Below are positions 17,712-28,144 of a stretch of DNA of 64,000 bases, piece by piece. Each line of letters opens with the position of its first letter. The first letter of the stretch is position 1. A model generated the notes under the pieces. That model saw only the letters and a list, made by a program, of their open reading frames with translations. It was not told where the DNA came from and did not search any database. This stretch comes from Streptomyces sp. CHD11 (lineage in GTDB: Bacteria > Actinomycetota > Actinomycetes > Streptomycetales > Streptomycetaceae): contig NZ_JABTTS010000024.1 of the NCBI RefSeq assembly GCF_018638295.1, forward strand, positions 1-64,000, given 5' to 3'. A program made the position numbers and the translations under genes.

Positions 17712-19964
17712 TCAGCCACCCGGTTCGAGAGCGCTCGACCAGATGCCGTACGGGACGCTGTCGGCGGGTGTGCCGCCCAGGCCCTCGAGCGGCAGGGGTT
17801 CGAGGCTCTCGTTCAGATCGATGCGGTAGACGACCACCGCGGTGGTCGCCTTGTCCAGGCTGCCGACGTACCAGGCGGCGGTGTCGTCCTCGGTCGTTCC
17901 CACCTTGCCGGCGGCTCCGGCCGGAGTGTCTCCGTGAGCCGTTCTGTAGGCGTCGGTCAGGGCGGACTGGACCTCGCGTGCGGTGTCGGCGCTCACCGCG
18001 CGGCGGACACCCGGCGGGGGGAGGCTCACCTTGTCGCCGGCGCGGGTGATCTTCCGTACCGAGTACGGCTCGGTGTGCACCCCGTCGGCGACGAAGGTGG
18101 CGTAGCCGCTGGCCATGCGGATGGCGCTGGGTCTGGCGCTGCCGGCGGCCAGTGCGGGCACCTGGGCGCCGATGCTGGAGGGCAGCAGCCCCGCGGCCTC
18201 GGCGGTGGCACGCACGTTCTCCAGCCCGGTGTCCATGCCCAGCTGCATGAACGGGGTGTTCACGGACAGGGCCAGCGCCCGGTGCAGGCTGATCCGGCCG
18301 TAGGACTTGCCGCCGTCGTTGCTCGCGGCCACCTTGCGGCCGCTGCGGTCCCAGTAGGGGCCCTCGGGTGTGGTGACGGGGACTCCGTCGTCGCCGTCGT
18401 AGAGCTCCTCACCGGTCACCGGCGTGGGTGTGCCGTCGCGGGTGCGGCGCACCCCGTGCTCCAGGCCGGCGGCGTACACGAACGGCTGGAAGGCCGAACC
18501 GGCGGAGACGGTGGTCGCGTTGGACTCGTTGTAGCCCTGTTTGCGGTGGTCGGGTCCGCCGTGGACGGCGAGGATCCGGCCGTCGGCGGCGACGGAGGCG
18601 GCACCGTAGTGCGCGGTCCTGGCCGCCTTGGGGTGCTTCTTGCGGCCCTGCTCACGGGCCTTGGTGACGGCCTTGGTGAGTTCGGCCTCACGCTTCTTGT
18701 CGAAGGTCGTGTAGATCTGGTAGCCGCCGAGGTCGAAGTCCCTGTCGGAGATCTTCGCGGTCTTCTTGACGTACTGGACGGCGAGTTCGACCAGGTAGTC
18801 GCTCTGCTCGCCGGTGGCGTACAGCGGGTTGCTCTTCAGCGGTTCGGGGAACTGCCGGTACTTCGCGCGCTCCTGCGGGGACAGCTTGCCGATCGACACC
18901 ATCCGGTCGAGGATCCACGACCAGCGCTCCACCGCCCGCTCGCGGTTGGCCGCGCTGAGCGTGGGGTCGAACAGGCCGGCGCCCTTGAGGAGAGAGGCGA
19001 GGAAGGCGGCCTCGCTGACGTCGAGTTCCTGCACCTCCTTGCCGTAGTAGGCCTGCGCGGCGCGCTGGATGCCGTAGGTGCCGCGGCCGTACCAGCTGGT
19101 GTTGAGATAGCCCTCGAGAATTCTGTCCTTGCTCATCTCGTTGTCGAGTTTGAGCGCGATCATCGCCTCGTCGAACTTGCGCCCGAGCGTCCGGTCCTGG
19201 CTGAGGTAGACGTTCTTGACGTACTGCTGGGTGATGGTGGAGCCGCCCTCGGTCTCGCCCTTGCCCACGGTGCGCAGCAGGGCGCGCGTGATGCCGGAGA
19301 GGGAGATGCCCGGGTCGCTGTAGAAACTGTCGTTCTCGGCGGCGAGCACCGCCCAGCGGACGTCCTCGGGGATCTCGTCCAGCGGCATCGCCTGCCGCTG
19401 CACCCAGCCGGTACGGGCCAGCGGGGTGCCGTCGGCCCAGAAGTACACGTTGTCCTGCTGGGTGGCGTAGGTGTTGAGGTCCTCCGGGATGTCGGTGGTG
19501 GCGTAGGCGGTCACCAGGAAGAGGGTGCTCAGGCCGGAAGCGGCGAGGAAACCGCCGAGTGTCTGGCGCCAGGAGGGGACCCAGCGGCGCCAGCCCGCGC
19601 GCCCCGGCCGGGGATAGTGCGGGCGCAGCCGGCGGGCATACGGGCCGAGGAGAGCGGCGACGGGGCCGAGCACCGGCTCCAGCCGGGCGGCGGCGGCACG
19701 GCGGACGGGCGCCAGCCGGGCGCCGAGGATTCCGGTGGACGGGGAGGCGGGTGTGCGGGCGGCCCTGCGGGAGGGCCGGGCGGCGGGTGCGTCCCGCTCG
19801 GGTATGCCGCCCTCGGGTATACCGCCCTCGGGCACGCGCAGTTGCATCGTCTCGTCGACGGACGCCCGCAACTGCTCGACGCCCAGTTGCATCGTGGCGT
19901 CCGGCGCGGGCGGCAGCTCCTCGCCGTCCCCCCGCTCCGCGCCCCCCTGGCCCACCCGGGTCAT
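17712..19964 (-). CDS. Class A penicillin-binding protein with degenerate transpeptidase site
   Basis: A 750-residue bitopic protein: a long cytosolic tail with a short EGGIP repeat, a membrane span near 135-155, a GT51 glycosyltransferase domain (about 170-350) and a transpeptidase domain (about 430-720). The GT51 motifs are intact: AENDSFYSDPG with Glu210, GGSTITQQYVKN, RKFDEAMIALKLD and GYLNTSWYGRGTYGIQRAAQAYY. In the transpeptidase the SxxK motif reads SAFQ (Ser490, Gln493), SxN is intact (SVN, 567-569), and KTG reads KVG (687-689). It should polymerise glycan strands but may not crosslink them. ATG 19964 follows GAGAGGGG. Two envelope genes follow downstream. Confidence 0.88.
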   Translation of the reverse strand: MTRVGQGGAERGDGEELPPAPDATMQLGVEQLRASVDETMQLRVPEGGIPEGGIPERDAPAARPSRRAARTPASPSTGILGARLAPVRRAAAARLEPVLGPVAALLGPYARRLRPHYPRPGRAGWRRWVPSWRQTLGGFLAASGLSTLFLVTAYATTDIPEDLNTYATQQDNVYFWADGTPLARTGWVQRQAMPLDEIPEDVRWAVLAAENDSFYSDPGISLSGITRALLRTVGKGETEGGSTITQQYVKNVYLSQDRTLGRKFDEAMIALKLDNEMSKDRILEGYLNTSWYGRGTYGIQRAAQAYYGKEVQELDVSEAAFLASLLKGAGLFDPTLSAANRERAVERWSWILDRMVSIGKLSPQERAKYRQFPEPLKSNPLYATGEQSDYLVELAVQYVKKTAKISDRDFDLGGYQIYTTFDKKREAELTKAVTKAREQGRKKHPKAARTAHYGAASVAADGRILAVHGGPDHRKQGYNESNATTVSAGSAFQPFVYAAGLEHGVRRTRDGTPTPVTGEELYDGDDGVPVTTPEGPYWDRSGRKVAASNDGGKSYGRISLHRALALSVNTPFMQLGMDTGLENVRATAEAAGLLPSSIGAQVPALAAGSARPSAIRMASGYATFVADGVHTEPYSVRKITRAGDKVSLPPPGVRRAVSADTAREVQSALTDAYRTAHGDTPAGAAGKVGTTEDDTAAWYVGSLDKATTAVVVYRIDLNESLEPLPLEGLGGTPADSVPYGIWSSALEPGG

Positions 19965-20237
19965 ACCCGTGCCCCTCTCCGCACATCGCACGGTCGCGGA
20001 AGCGACCACACGAACATACGAGAGTCGAGGTTCCCGGCCAGGTCACCGGCCGTCACCCCACTCCCCCCATGCACCAACACCACGGCGCACACAACTTACT
20101 AACACTCTGACCATATAAGTTCGACCGGCTTCCGGGGTCGGATGGGGAGGCGCTCGTCACGTCTTCCCCGGAAACCCCCCGACCCCCCGGAACCCCCGCG
20201 ACTTCGGACCGCGAGGACCGCTCGCCGCCGCGTGCGG

Positions 20238-20819
20238 TCAGGACCGGGTGTCCGCGGCGGCCGCGGCGATCAGCCGGCGGAGGCCCTCGGTGAGCCGCTC
20301 GGCGTCGGGGGCCCCCTCGGGATCGAAGGCCCACTGCGCCATCAGCCCCATCAGCAACGTCGTGTAGAGACTGCCGACCGTGTCCACGGCCTGCTCCGAC
20401 ACGTCCTCCTCGCGGCCGCCCATGAGCAGGGCGACCAGGCCGCGGGAGCCCTCCCGCTGCGCCCTGGCGAGATGGTCGCGTACGCCGGGTACCTGATCGC
20501 CCATCACCACGATCTCCAGGCTGAGCCGCCACAACGAGCCCGGCTCCCGCATGGTGCCGATGATGTTCGACCACACCGACGCGAACCGCTCCAGCGAGCC
20601 GTCCGCCCCCCGCACATCGCCGTCGAAGGCCTCGGACATGCCCTCCACCAGCTCCACGTACGCCTGCGCCAGCAGCGCGTCCCTGGACCCGTAGTGATAG
20701 CCGATGGACGCCAGATTGGTCCCCGACTCCCTGACGATGTCCCGGGCCGTGGTGCGCACGAATCCCTTGGCGAGCAGGCAGCGCTTGGCGCCCTCCAGCA
20801 GATCCTCACGGTGTCCCAT
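20238..20819 (-). CDS. TetR-family repressor of the adjacent MFS gene
   Basis: A 193-residue TetR-type regulator. The helix-turn-helix lies near 9-50 (LLAKGFVRTTARDIVRESG and ASIGYHYGSRDALLAQAY), and the rest is an all-helical ligand domain. It is divergent from the MFS transporter with 84 bases between starts, and an inverted repeat lies over both promoters, so it very probably represses both genes until a drug or metabolite binds. TAGGGT ends 6 bases before its ATG and there is no ribosome site, so its transcript is probably leaderless. Confidence 0.9.
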   Translation of the reverse strand: MGHREDLLEGAKRCLLAKGFVRTTARDIVRESGTNLASIGYHYGSRDALLAQAYVELVEGMSEAFDGDVRGADGSLERFASVWSNIIGTMREPGSLWRLSLEIVVMGDQVPGVRDHLARAQREGSRGLVALLMGGREEDVSEQAVDTVGSLYTTLLMGLMAQWAFDPEGAPDAERLTEGLRRLIAAAAADTRS

Positions 20820-20825
20820 GGCGCC

Positions 20826-20831
20826 ACCCTA
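20826..20831 (-). promoter_or_regulatory. -10 box of the TetR gene (leaderless)
   Basis: TAGGGT on the minus strand ends 6 bases before the ATG of the TetR gene. AAGACG about 18 bases upstream serves as a weak -35 box and overlaps the operator. Confidence 0.5.
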
Positions 20832-20850
20832 CCCGCCCGTCCATACGAGC

Positions 20851-20885
20851 GTCTTACACATCTGTTCTAGACGAACGTATAAGAC
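20851..20885. promoter_or_regulatory. TetR operator (inverted repeat)
   Basis: GTCTTA (20851-20856) and TAAGAC (20880-20885) form an inverted repeat that covers the -35 regions of both divergent genes. A second palindrome, GTACGTAC, lies at its right edge. Confidence 0.55.
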
Positions 20886-20896
20886 GTACGTACAGT
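20868..20896 (+). promoter_or_regulatory. Promoter of the MFS transporter gene (leaderless)
   Basis: TAGACG (20868-20873) and TACAGT (20891-20896) are 17 bases apart; the -10 box ends 7 bases before the ATG, and no ribosome site is present. Confidence 0.5.
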
Positions 20897-20903
20897 CACC
20901 GGT

Positions 20904-22466
20904 ATGACAACGACTCCCGCCCGCGCGGGCCGCCGTGAATGGACCGCGCTCGCCGTCCTGATGCTTCCGCTGCTCCTGGTCTCGATGGACGTCTCCGTCC
21001 TCTACTTCGCCGTCCCGGAGATCAGCGCCGACCTGGAACCGAGCGGTACACAACTGCTGTGGATCTTCGACATCTACGCCTTCGCGGTGGCCGGGCTGCT
21101 GATGACCATGGGCTCGGTGGGCGACCGCGTCGGGCGCCGCCGACTGCTGTTGGCCGGAGCCGCCGCCTTCGGCGCGGCGTCCCTCGTGGCCGCGTACGCC
21201 GACAGCCCCGAGGCACTGATCGCGGCCCGCGCGGTACTCGGCCTCGGCGGAGCGACCCTGATGCCCTCCACCCTGGCGCTCGTCCGCACGCTCTTCGCCG
21301 ACGCCGCCCAGCGGGCGACGGCGATCGCGGTGTGGTCGGGAGTGATGACGGCGGGCGTGGCGCTCGGCTCCGTGCTGAGCGGGCTGCTGGTGGAGTACTT
21401 CTGGTGGGGCTCGGTCTTCCTGGTGAACCTGCCGGCGATGGCGCTGCTGCTGCTCCTCGGTCCGATCCTGCTGCCGGAGTCCAGGGATCCCGCTCCCGGG
21501 CACTTCGACTGGCCGAGCGTTCCGCTGTCGATGGCAGCCGTGCTTCCGGTGGTCTACGGACTGAAGGAGATCGCGTCCGACGGCTGGAACGTGCGGTACG
21601 TCGTGTCGGTCACCGTCGGTCTGCTCTTCGCCGCGCTGTTCGTGCACCGGCAGCGGACGGCCGCCTCACCGATGATCTCCCCGGCGCTGTTCCGGGGCCG
21701 CGGCTTCTCCCCGGCCGTCGGCCTCAACCTGGTCACCATGTTCGGGATGATGGGCTCCGCCTTCTTCACCACGCAGTACCTCCAGTCGGTGCTCGCGAAG
21801 AGCGCTCTGGAGGCCGCCCTGTGGGCGCTGCTGCCGTCGGTGCCCATCGGATTCGCGGCAGCGCTCGCGGCCGGTCTGGTGCGGCGGGGGGTCCCCCGCG
21901 CCCATGTGGTGACGGCCGGCTTCGCCACCGGCGCGTGCGGCTGGGCGCTGCTGTGGTTCGTGGACACGGACGCGCTGGTGCTCACCCTGGTCGCCTGCGG
22001 TGTGCTCGCCTCGGGCGTCACCATGGTGATGTCCCAGATCATGGATCTCGCGCTGGGCGCCGCCCCGGTGGAGCGGGCCGGCTCGGCGTCCTCCCTGATG
22101 GAGACCGGCGCGGAGTTCGGCGGGGCGCTGGGCATGGCGGTCCTCGGCTCCATCGGGGCCGCGGTGTACCGCGCCGGGATGCCGGAGACCGCCCCCGCGG
22201 CGGCCCGCGAGACGCTGGGCGGCGCGCTGGCGGTCGCGGAGGATTCGCCCGGCCCCACGGGGGACGCCCTGGCGGCCGCGGCACGGGAGGCGTTCACCCA
22301 CGGCATACAGGGGGCGGCGATCGCGGGCGCGCTGGTGTTCGCCGGGGCGGCGGTGCTGGCGTCGGTGACGCTGCGTCGGGTGCGGGTGCGGAAGGGGACG
22401 TGCACGGAGGAGACGTGCACGCAGAACGCCGGGCCGGCTGATCGGCTCAGCCGGCCCGGCGTGTGA
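20904..22466 (+). CDS. MFS efflux transporter (DHA2, 14-span drug:H+ antiporter type)
   Basis: A 520-residue membrane protein of the EmrB/QacA branch of the major facilitator superfamily. Motif D1-like LLLVSMDVSVLYFAVP in span 1, motif A GDRVGRRRLLLAG between spans 2 and 3, and the motif C-like GVMTAGVALGSVLSGLLVEYFWWGSVF-type region are visible, and hydrophobicity supports about 14 spans. It probably exports a toxic compound and is controlled by the divergent TetR protein. The substrate cannot be read from sequence. The C-terminal tail contains the short repeat TCTEE/TCTQN, of unknown meaning. Confidence 0.88.
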   Translation: MTTTPARAGRREWTALAVLMLPLLLVSMDVSVLYFAVPEISADLEPSGTQLLWIFDIYAFAVAGLLMTMGSVGDRVGRRRLLLAGAAAFGAASLVAAYADSPEALIAARAVLGLGGATLMPSTLALVRTLFADAAQRATAIAVWSGVMTAGVALGSVLSGLLVEYFWWGSVFLVNLPAMALLLLLGPILLPESRDPAPGHFDWPSVPLSMAAVLPVVYGLKEIASDGWNVRYVVSVTVGLLFAALFVHRQRTAASPMISPALFRGRGFSPAVGLNLVTMFGMMGSAFFTTQYLQSVLAKSALEAALWALLPSVPIGFAAALAAGLVRRGVPRAHVVTAGFATGACGWALLWFVDTDALVLTLVACGVLASGVTMVMSQIMDLALGAAPVERAGSASSLMETGAEFGGALGMAVLGSIGAAVYRAGMPETAPAAARETLGGALAVAEDSPGPTGDALAAAAREAFTHGIQGAAIAGALVFAGAAVLASVTLRRVRVRKGTCTEETCTQNAGPADRLSRPGV

Positions 22467-22493
22467 GAACGACCGCGTCGCGGGGCGGACGGG

Positions 22494-22516
22494 GCCCGGG
22501 GGCAAAAACCCCGGGC
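22494..22516. terminator. Bidirectional terminator between MFS gene and serA
   Basis: GCCCGGGG and CCCCGGGC arms around GCAAAAA lie between two convergent genes. On the minus strand the loop is T-rich. Confidence 0.7.
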
Positions 22517-22520
22517 GGCG

Positions 22521-24110
22521 TCACACCAGGTTGATCGACCGGGCGGAGTTCGCCCCGATCTCCGCCGACAGTTCGGCCAGAACCCCGGTGGAGACGGTGT
22601 CGTCGACCGTCAGCACGGCGAGCGCCTCGCCGCCGACCGTCGCGCGGGCCACCTGCATACCCGCGATGTTGATGCCCGCCTCGCCCAGCACGCGGCCCAC
22701 CGTGCCGACGACACCGGGACGGTCCTCGTAGCGCAGGACGACCATGTGGTCGGCGAGCGCCAGGTCCACGTCGAACTCGCCGACCGCGACGATCTTCTGC
22801 ACGTGCTTGGGACCCGCCAGCGTGCCGGAGACCGAGACCTCCTCGCCGTCCGAGAGAGTGCCGCGCACGGTGACGACGTTGCGGTGCTCCGCCGACTCCG
22901 AGCTGGTGGTCAGCCGGACCTCGACACCGCGCTCCTGGGCGAACAGCGGGGCGTTGACATAGGACACCGTCTCGTCCACGACGTCCTCGAAGACGCCCTT
23001 GAGCGCGGAGAGCTCCAGCACCTTCACATCGTGCTGGGTGATCTCGCCGTACACCTCGACGTCAAGGCGGACCGCGACCTCACCGGCGAGCGCGGTGAAG
23101 ATCCGGCCGAGGCGCTCGGCGAGCGGCAGACCGGGCTTGACGTCCTCGGCGATGACCCCGCCCTGCACGTTCACCGCGTCGGGCACCAGCTCACCGGCGA
23201 GCGCGAGGCGCACCGAGCGGGCGACGGCGACGCCGGCCTTCTCCTGGGCCTCGTCGGTGGAGGCACCCAGGTGCGGCGTGCAGACGACCTGGTCGAACTC
23301 GAACAGCGGGGAGTCGACGCACGGCTCCTTGGCGTACACATCGAGGCCGGCACCGGCCACGCGGCCCTCCTTGAGCGCCGAGTACAGCGCCTCCTCGTCG
23401 ACGATGCCGCCGCGCGCGGCGTTGATGATGCGCACGCTCGGCTTGACCTTGCGCAGCGCCTCGTCGCCGATCAGACCGAGGGTCTCGGGCGTCTTGGGCA
23501 GGTGGACGGTGATGAAGTCGGAGACCTCGAGCAGCTCGTCGAGGGACAGCACCTTGACGCCCATCTGGGCGGCCCGCGCGGGCTGTACATAGGGGTCGTA
23601 GGCGACGACCTTCATGCCGAAGGCGGACATGCGCTGCGCGACGAGCGCGCCGATGCGGCCCAGGCCCACGACACCGAGGGTCTTCTCCGCGAGTTCGACG
23701 CCCGTGTACTTGCTGCGCTTCCACTCGTGGTTCTTGAGCGCGGCGTTGGCCTGCGGGATGTTGCGCGCGGTGGCGACGATCAGACCGCAGGCGAGCTCGG
23801 CGGCGGTCACGATGTTCGAGGTGGGAGCGTTGACGACCATCACGCCGGCCTTGGTGGCGGCGGAGACGTCCACGTTGTCGAGGCCGACGCCGGCGCGGGC
23901 TACGACCTTGAGCCTGTTCGCGGCGGCGATGGCCTCGGCGTCGACCTTGGTGGCCGAGCGGACCAGGATCGCGTCCACGCCGGCGATGGCCGGAAGCAGT
24001 TCAGCACGGTCAGCGCCGTTGCAGTGGCGGATCTCGAAGTCCGGTCCCAGTGCGTCGACGGTGGCGGGCGACAGCTCTTCAGCGATGAGTACGACAGGTT
24101 TCGAGCTCAC
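22521..24110 (-). CDS. serA: D-3-phosphoglycerate dehydrogenase
   Basis: A 529-residue enzyme that starts serine synthesis by oxidising 3-phosphoglycerate with NAD. The order is substrate domain, Rossmann domain with VGLGRIGALVAQR, active-site Arg in NAARGGIVDE and His in CTPHLGASTDEAQ, then an extra substrate-binding domain and a C-terminal ACT domain (about 455-529) that usually senses serine. This is the long type found in actinobacteria. The start is GTG at 24108-24110 (MSSKPVVLIAEEL) with GAGGA 6-7 nt upstream, rather than a GTG 12 bases further out. It has a separate promoter and is not co-transcribed with ilvC. Confidence 0.94.
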   Translation of the reverse strand: MSSKPVVLIAEELSPATVDALGPDFEIRHCNGADRAELLPAIAGVDAILVRSATKVDAEAIAAANRLKVVARAGVGLDNVDVSAATKAGVMVVNAPTSNIVTAAELACGLIVATARNIPQANAALKNHEWKRSKYTGVELAEKTLGVVGLGRIGALVAQRMSAFGMKVVAYDPYVQPARAAQMGVKVLSLDELLEVSDFITVHLPKTPETLGLIGDEALRKVKPSVRIINAARGGIVDEEALYSALKEGRVAGAGLDVYAKEPCVDSPLFEFDQVVCTPHLGASTDEAQEKAGVAVARSVRLALAGELVPDAVNVQGGVIAEDVKPGLPLAERLGRIFTALAGEVAVRLDVEVYGEITQHDVKVLELSALKGVFEDVVDETVSYVNAPLFAQERGVEVRLTTSSESAEHRNVVTVRGTLSDGEEVSVSGTLAGPKHVQKIVAVGEFDVDLALADHMVVLRYEDRPGVVGTVGRVLGEAGINIAGMQVARATVGGEALAVLTVDDTVSTGVLAELSAEIGANSARSINLV

Positions 24111-24225
24111 GTGAGTCCTCACAAGTCCAATGCGGACGGCCGTCCCGACGGCCGCAGGCGGTGAAGAAGTGCTAGCCGCGTGGAAGACGCACGACGCTGT
24201 GGGCCTGACGCGTTTGTTGGAGACC

Positions 24226-24253
24226 AGTCTAGTGGCGCGGGGCGGGTCGTCCT
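24226..24253 (-). promoter_or_regulatory. Promoter of serA
   Basis: On the minus strand AGGACG (24248-24253) and TAGACT (24226-24231) are 16 bases apart, giving a leader of about 110 bases with a GGCCGTC inverted repeat. The -10 box is strong, the -35 box weak. Confidence 0.45.
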
Positions 24254-24336
24254 GCGCCTCCGCGGATTGATCACCCGGAAGAGGCGGTACGGAGAGCCGG
24301 CCCCTCGGAGGTCCGAGGAACCGGGTGCGGGGCAGA

Positions 24337-24378
24337 GCCCCGCGACGGCGCCCGGCACATACCGGGCCGTCGCGGGGC
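24337..24378 (-). terminator. Terminator after ilvC
   Basis: Arms GCCCCGCGACGG and CCGTCGCGGGGC with inner CCGG pairs and a two-base bulge start 9 bases after the ilvC stop. It closes the ilvB-ilvN-ilvC transcription unit. Confidence 0.8.
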
Positions 24379-24386
24379 GGCTCGGC

Positions 24387-26031
<1,645 letters not shown>

Positions 26032-26052
26032 GATCTGCTTCCTTTACGGCTC

Positions 26053-27903
26053 TCAGTCGTCTTCGTTGTCGCCGAAGTCCGGGCGGACGTCCCGGGCGGC
26101 CATGATCTCGTCGTTGGAGGTGCCGGCGGCGACCATCGGCCACACCATCGCGTCCTCGTGGACGATGAAGTCCACGACGACCGGACGGTCGTTGACGGAG
26201 TTGGCCTCCTCGATGACCTTGTCGAGGTCGGCGGGGTCCTCGCAGCGGATCGCGTAGCAGCCCATGGCCTCGGACAGCTTCACGAAGTCGGGGACCCGGG
26301 TGCCCGCGCTCTTCCCGTCGCCGTCCGCGCCGGGGCCGGAGTGCAGCACCGTGTTGGAGTAGCGCTGGTTGTAGAAGAGGGTCTGCCACTGGCGGACCAT
26401 CCCGAGGGCGCCGTTGTTGATGATGGCGACCTTGATCGGGATGTTGTTCAGGGCGCAGGTGGTGAGTTCCTGGTTGGTCATCTGGAAGCAGCCGTCGCCG
26501 TCGATCGCCCAGACGGCGCGGTCGGGCCTGCCGGCCTTGGCGCCCATGGCGGCCGGGACCGCGTAGCCCATGGTTCCGGCGCCGCCGGAGTTCAGCCAGG
26601 TGGCGGGCTGCTCGTACTGGACGAAGTGCGCCGCCCACATCTGGTGCTGGCCGACGCCGGCCGCGAAGATCGTGCCCTCCGGCGCCAGCTGCCCGATGCG
26701 CTCGATGACCTGCTGCGGGGAGAGCGAGCCGTCCCCGGGCTGGTCGTAGCCGAGCGGGTAGGTCTCGCGCCAGCGGCTCAGGTCGTTCCACCAGGCACTG
26801 TAGTCGCCGCGGTTGCCCTCGGCGTGCTCCTTCTGGACGGCCTGGACGAGGTCGGCGAGGACCTCGCGGGCGTCACCGACGATCGGCACGTCGGCGGCGC
26901 GGTTCTTGCCGATCTCCGCCGGGTCGATGTCGGCGTGGACGATCTTGGCGTACGGGGCGAAGCTGTCCAGCCTGCCGGTGACACGGTCGTCGAAGCGGGC
27001 TCCGAGGGCGACGATCAGGTCGGCCTTCTGCAGCGCGGTGACGGCGGTGACCGCACCGTGCATGCCCGGCATTCCCACGTGCAGCTCGTGGCTGTCGGGG
27101 AATGCGCCGAGTCCCATCAGGGTGGTGGTGACGGGAGCTCCGGTGAGTTCCGCGAGGACCTTCAGCTCGGCGGTGGCGCCGGCCTTGATCACTCCGCCGC
27201 CGACGTAGAGCACCGGCCGCTTCGCGGCGGTGATCAGCTTGGCCGCCTCGCGGATCTGCTTGGCGTGCGGCTTGGTGACGGGCCGGTAGCCGGGCAGGTC
27301 CATGGTGGGCGGCCAGGTGAAGGCCGTCCTCGCCTGGAGGGCGTCCTTGGCGATGTCGACCAGCACCGGGCCGGGGCGGCCGGTGGAGGCGATGTGGAAC
27401 GCCTGCGCGATCACCCGCGGGATGTCCTCGGCCTTGGTGACCAGGAAGTTGTGCTTGGTGACCGGCATGGTGATGCCGACGATGTCCGCCTCCTGGAAGG
27501 CGTCCGTGCCGATGGCCTTGGAGGCGACCTGGCCGGTGATCGCGACCATCGGCACCGAGTCCATGTGCGCGTCGGCGATCGGGGTGACCAGGTTGGTGGC
27601 ACCGGGTCCGGAGGTCGCCATGCACACACCCACCTTGCCGGTGGCCTGCGCGTAGCCGGTGGCCGCGTGTCCGGCGCCCTGCTCGTGCCGGACCAGGACG
27701 TGACGCACCCGGGTGGAGTCCATCAGCGGGTCGTAGGCGGGGAGGATCGCGCCCCCGGGAATGCCGAATACCGTGTCGGCGCCGACCTCCTCGAGCGAGC
27801 GGATGAGGGACTGCGCACCCGTGACGTGCTCGACGGGGGCGGACTGTCCTCCGGATCGGGGCCGGGGCTGCGGGTGATGGGCCCCGGAGGCCTGCTCGGT
27901 CAT
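26053..27903 (-). CDS. ilvB: Acetolactate synthase large (catalytic) subunit
   Basis: A 616-residue thiamine-diphosphate enzyme that condenses two pyruvates, or pyruvate and 2-oxobutyrate, in valine/leucine and isoleucine synthesis. The glutamate that activates ThDP is in [16 protein letters not shown], substrate and FAD regions follow ([29 protein letters not shown]), and the ThDP-binding GDGCFQM...[12 protein letters not shown] is intact. I start at the second ATG (27903), 8 nt after GAGAAGAG; the first ATG is 6 bases earlier. The gene follows a leader-peptide attenuator and heads an operon with ilvN and probably ilvC. Confidence 0.94.
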   Translation of the reverse strand: MTEQASGAHHPQPRPRSGGQSAPVEHVTGAQSLIRSLEEVGADTVFGIPGGAILPAYDPLMDSTRVRHVLVRHEQGAGHAATGYAQATGKVGVCMATSGPGATNLVTPIADAHMDSVPMVAITGQVASKAIGTDAFQEADIVGITMPVTKHNFLVTKAEDIPRVIAQAFHIASTGRPGPVLVDIAKDALQARTAFTWPPTMDLPGYRPVTKPHAKQIREAAKLITAAKRPVLYVGGGVIKAGATAELKVLAELTGAPVTTTLMGLGAFPDSHELHVGMPGMHGAVTAVTALQKADLIVALGARFDDRVTGRLDSFAPYAKIVHADIDPAEIGKNRAADVPIVGDAREVLADLVQAVQKEHAEGNRGDYSAWWNDLSRWRETYPLGYDQPGDGSLSPQQVIERIGQLAPEGTIFAAGVGQHQMWAAHFVQYEQPATWLNSGGAGTMGYAVPAAMGAKAGRPDRAVWAIDGDGCFQMTNQELTTCALNNIPIKVAIINNGALGMVRQWQTLFYNQRYSNTVLHSGPGADGDGKSAGTRVPDFVKLSEAMGCYAIRCEDPADLDKVIEEANSVNDRPVVVDFIVHEDAMVWPMVAAGTSNDEIMAARDVRPDFGDNEDD

Positions 27904-27983
27904 CGGCATTCTCTTCTCGATGCTGAGGGTTTTTGCGAAGTTCGTGCGGGTTGGGCGTACTGCTCGGCAGGTGCCTGTGCAAC

Positions 27984-28017
27984 AAAAAACCCCTCGTGCC
28001 GTAAGGCAAGCGAGGGG
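27984..28017 (-). terminator. Intrinsic terminator of the ilvB attenuator
   Basis: CCCCTCG (27990-27996) and CGAGGGG (28011-28017), extended by inner TGCC/GGCA pairs, form a hairpin followed on the minus strand by six T. It lies 43 bases after the leader peptide stop and about 80 before ilvB. Confidence 0.9.
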
Positions 28018-28059
28018 AGCGCGCCGGGTGGGTGGTCGCTGAGCGATCGGGGCTCAGCG

Positions 28060-28101
28060 TCAGCCGACGCGCTGTCCAAGTACGAGAATTCGGGTGCGCA
28101 T
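28060..28101 (-). CDS. ilvB leader peptide
   Basis: ATG at 28099-28101 opens 13 codons encoding MRTRILVLGQRVG. The central Ile-Leu-Val-Leu is written ATT CTC GTA CTT, three of the four codons being rare in this chromosome, so ribosome stalling would report shortage of any of the three branched-chain amino acids. A strong ribosome site (GGAGGGAGGG) lies upstream. With the downstream terminator this is a classic translation-coupled attenuator, described for ilvB in actinobacteria. Confidence 0.9.
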   Translation of the reverse strand: MRTRILVLGQRVG

Positions 28102-28126
28102 GGAAATGACCCTCCCTCCGGCACGC

Positions 28127-28144
28127 ACCCACTGTCAAGTGGGT
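28127..28144. promoter_or_regulatory. 18-bp inverted repeat enclosing TTGACA upstream of ilvB
   Basis: On the minus strand ACCCAC-TTGACA-GTGGGT is a perfect 6-6-6 inverted repeat. TTGACA is a consensus -35 box, but no fitting -10 box exists before the leader ribosome site, so it may be an operator or a -35 of a different promoter class. It ends inside the 3' end of the upstream GGDEF-EAL gene. Confidence 0.4.

Noticed and set aside
16545-20102. A 1185-codon open frame on the plus strand
   Set aside because: It is antisense to the NodB-like and PBP genes, which have intact motifs; the antisense product has none.
24111-24225. A riboswitch or leader peptide before serA
   Set aside because: The leader has one GGCCGTC inverted repeat but no serine-rich small frame and no terminator with a T run.
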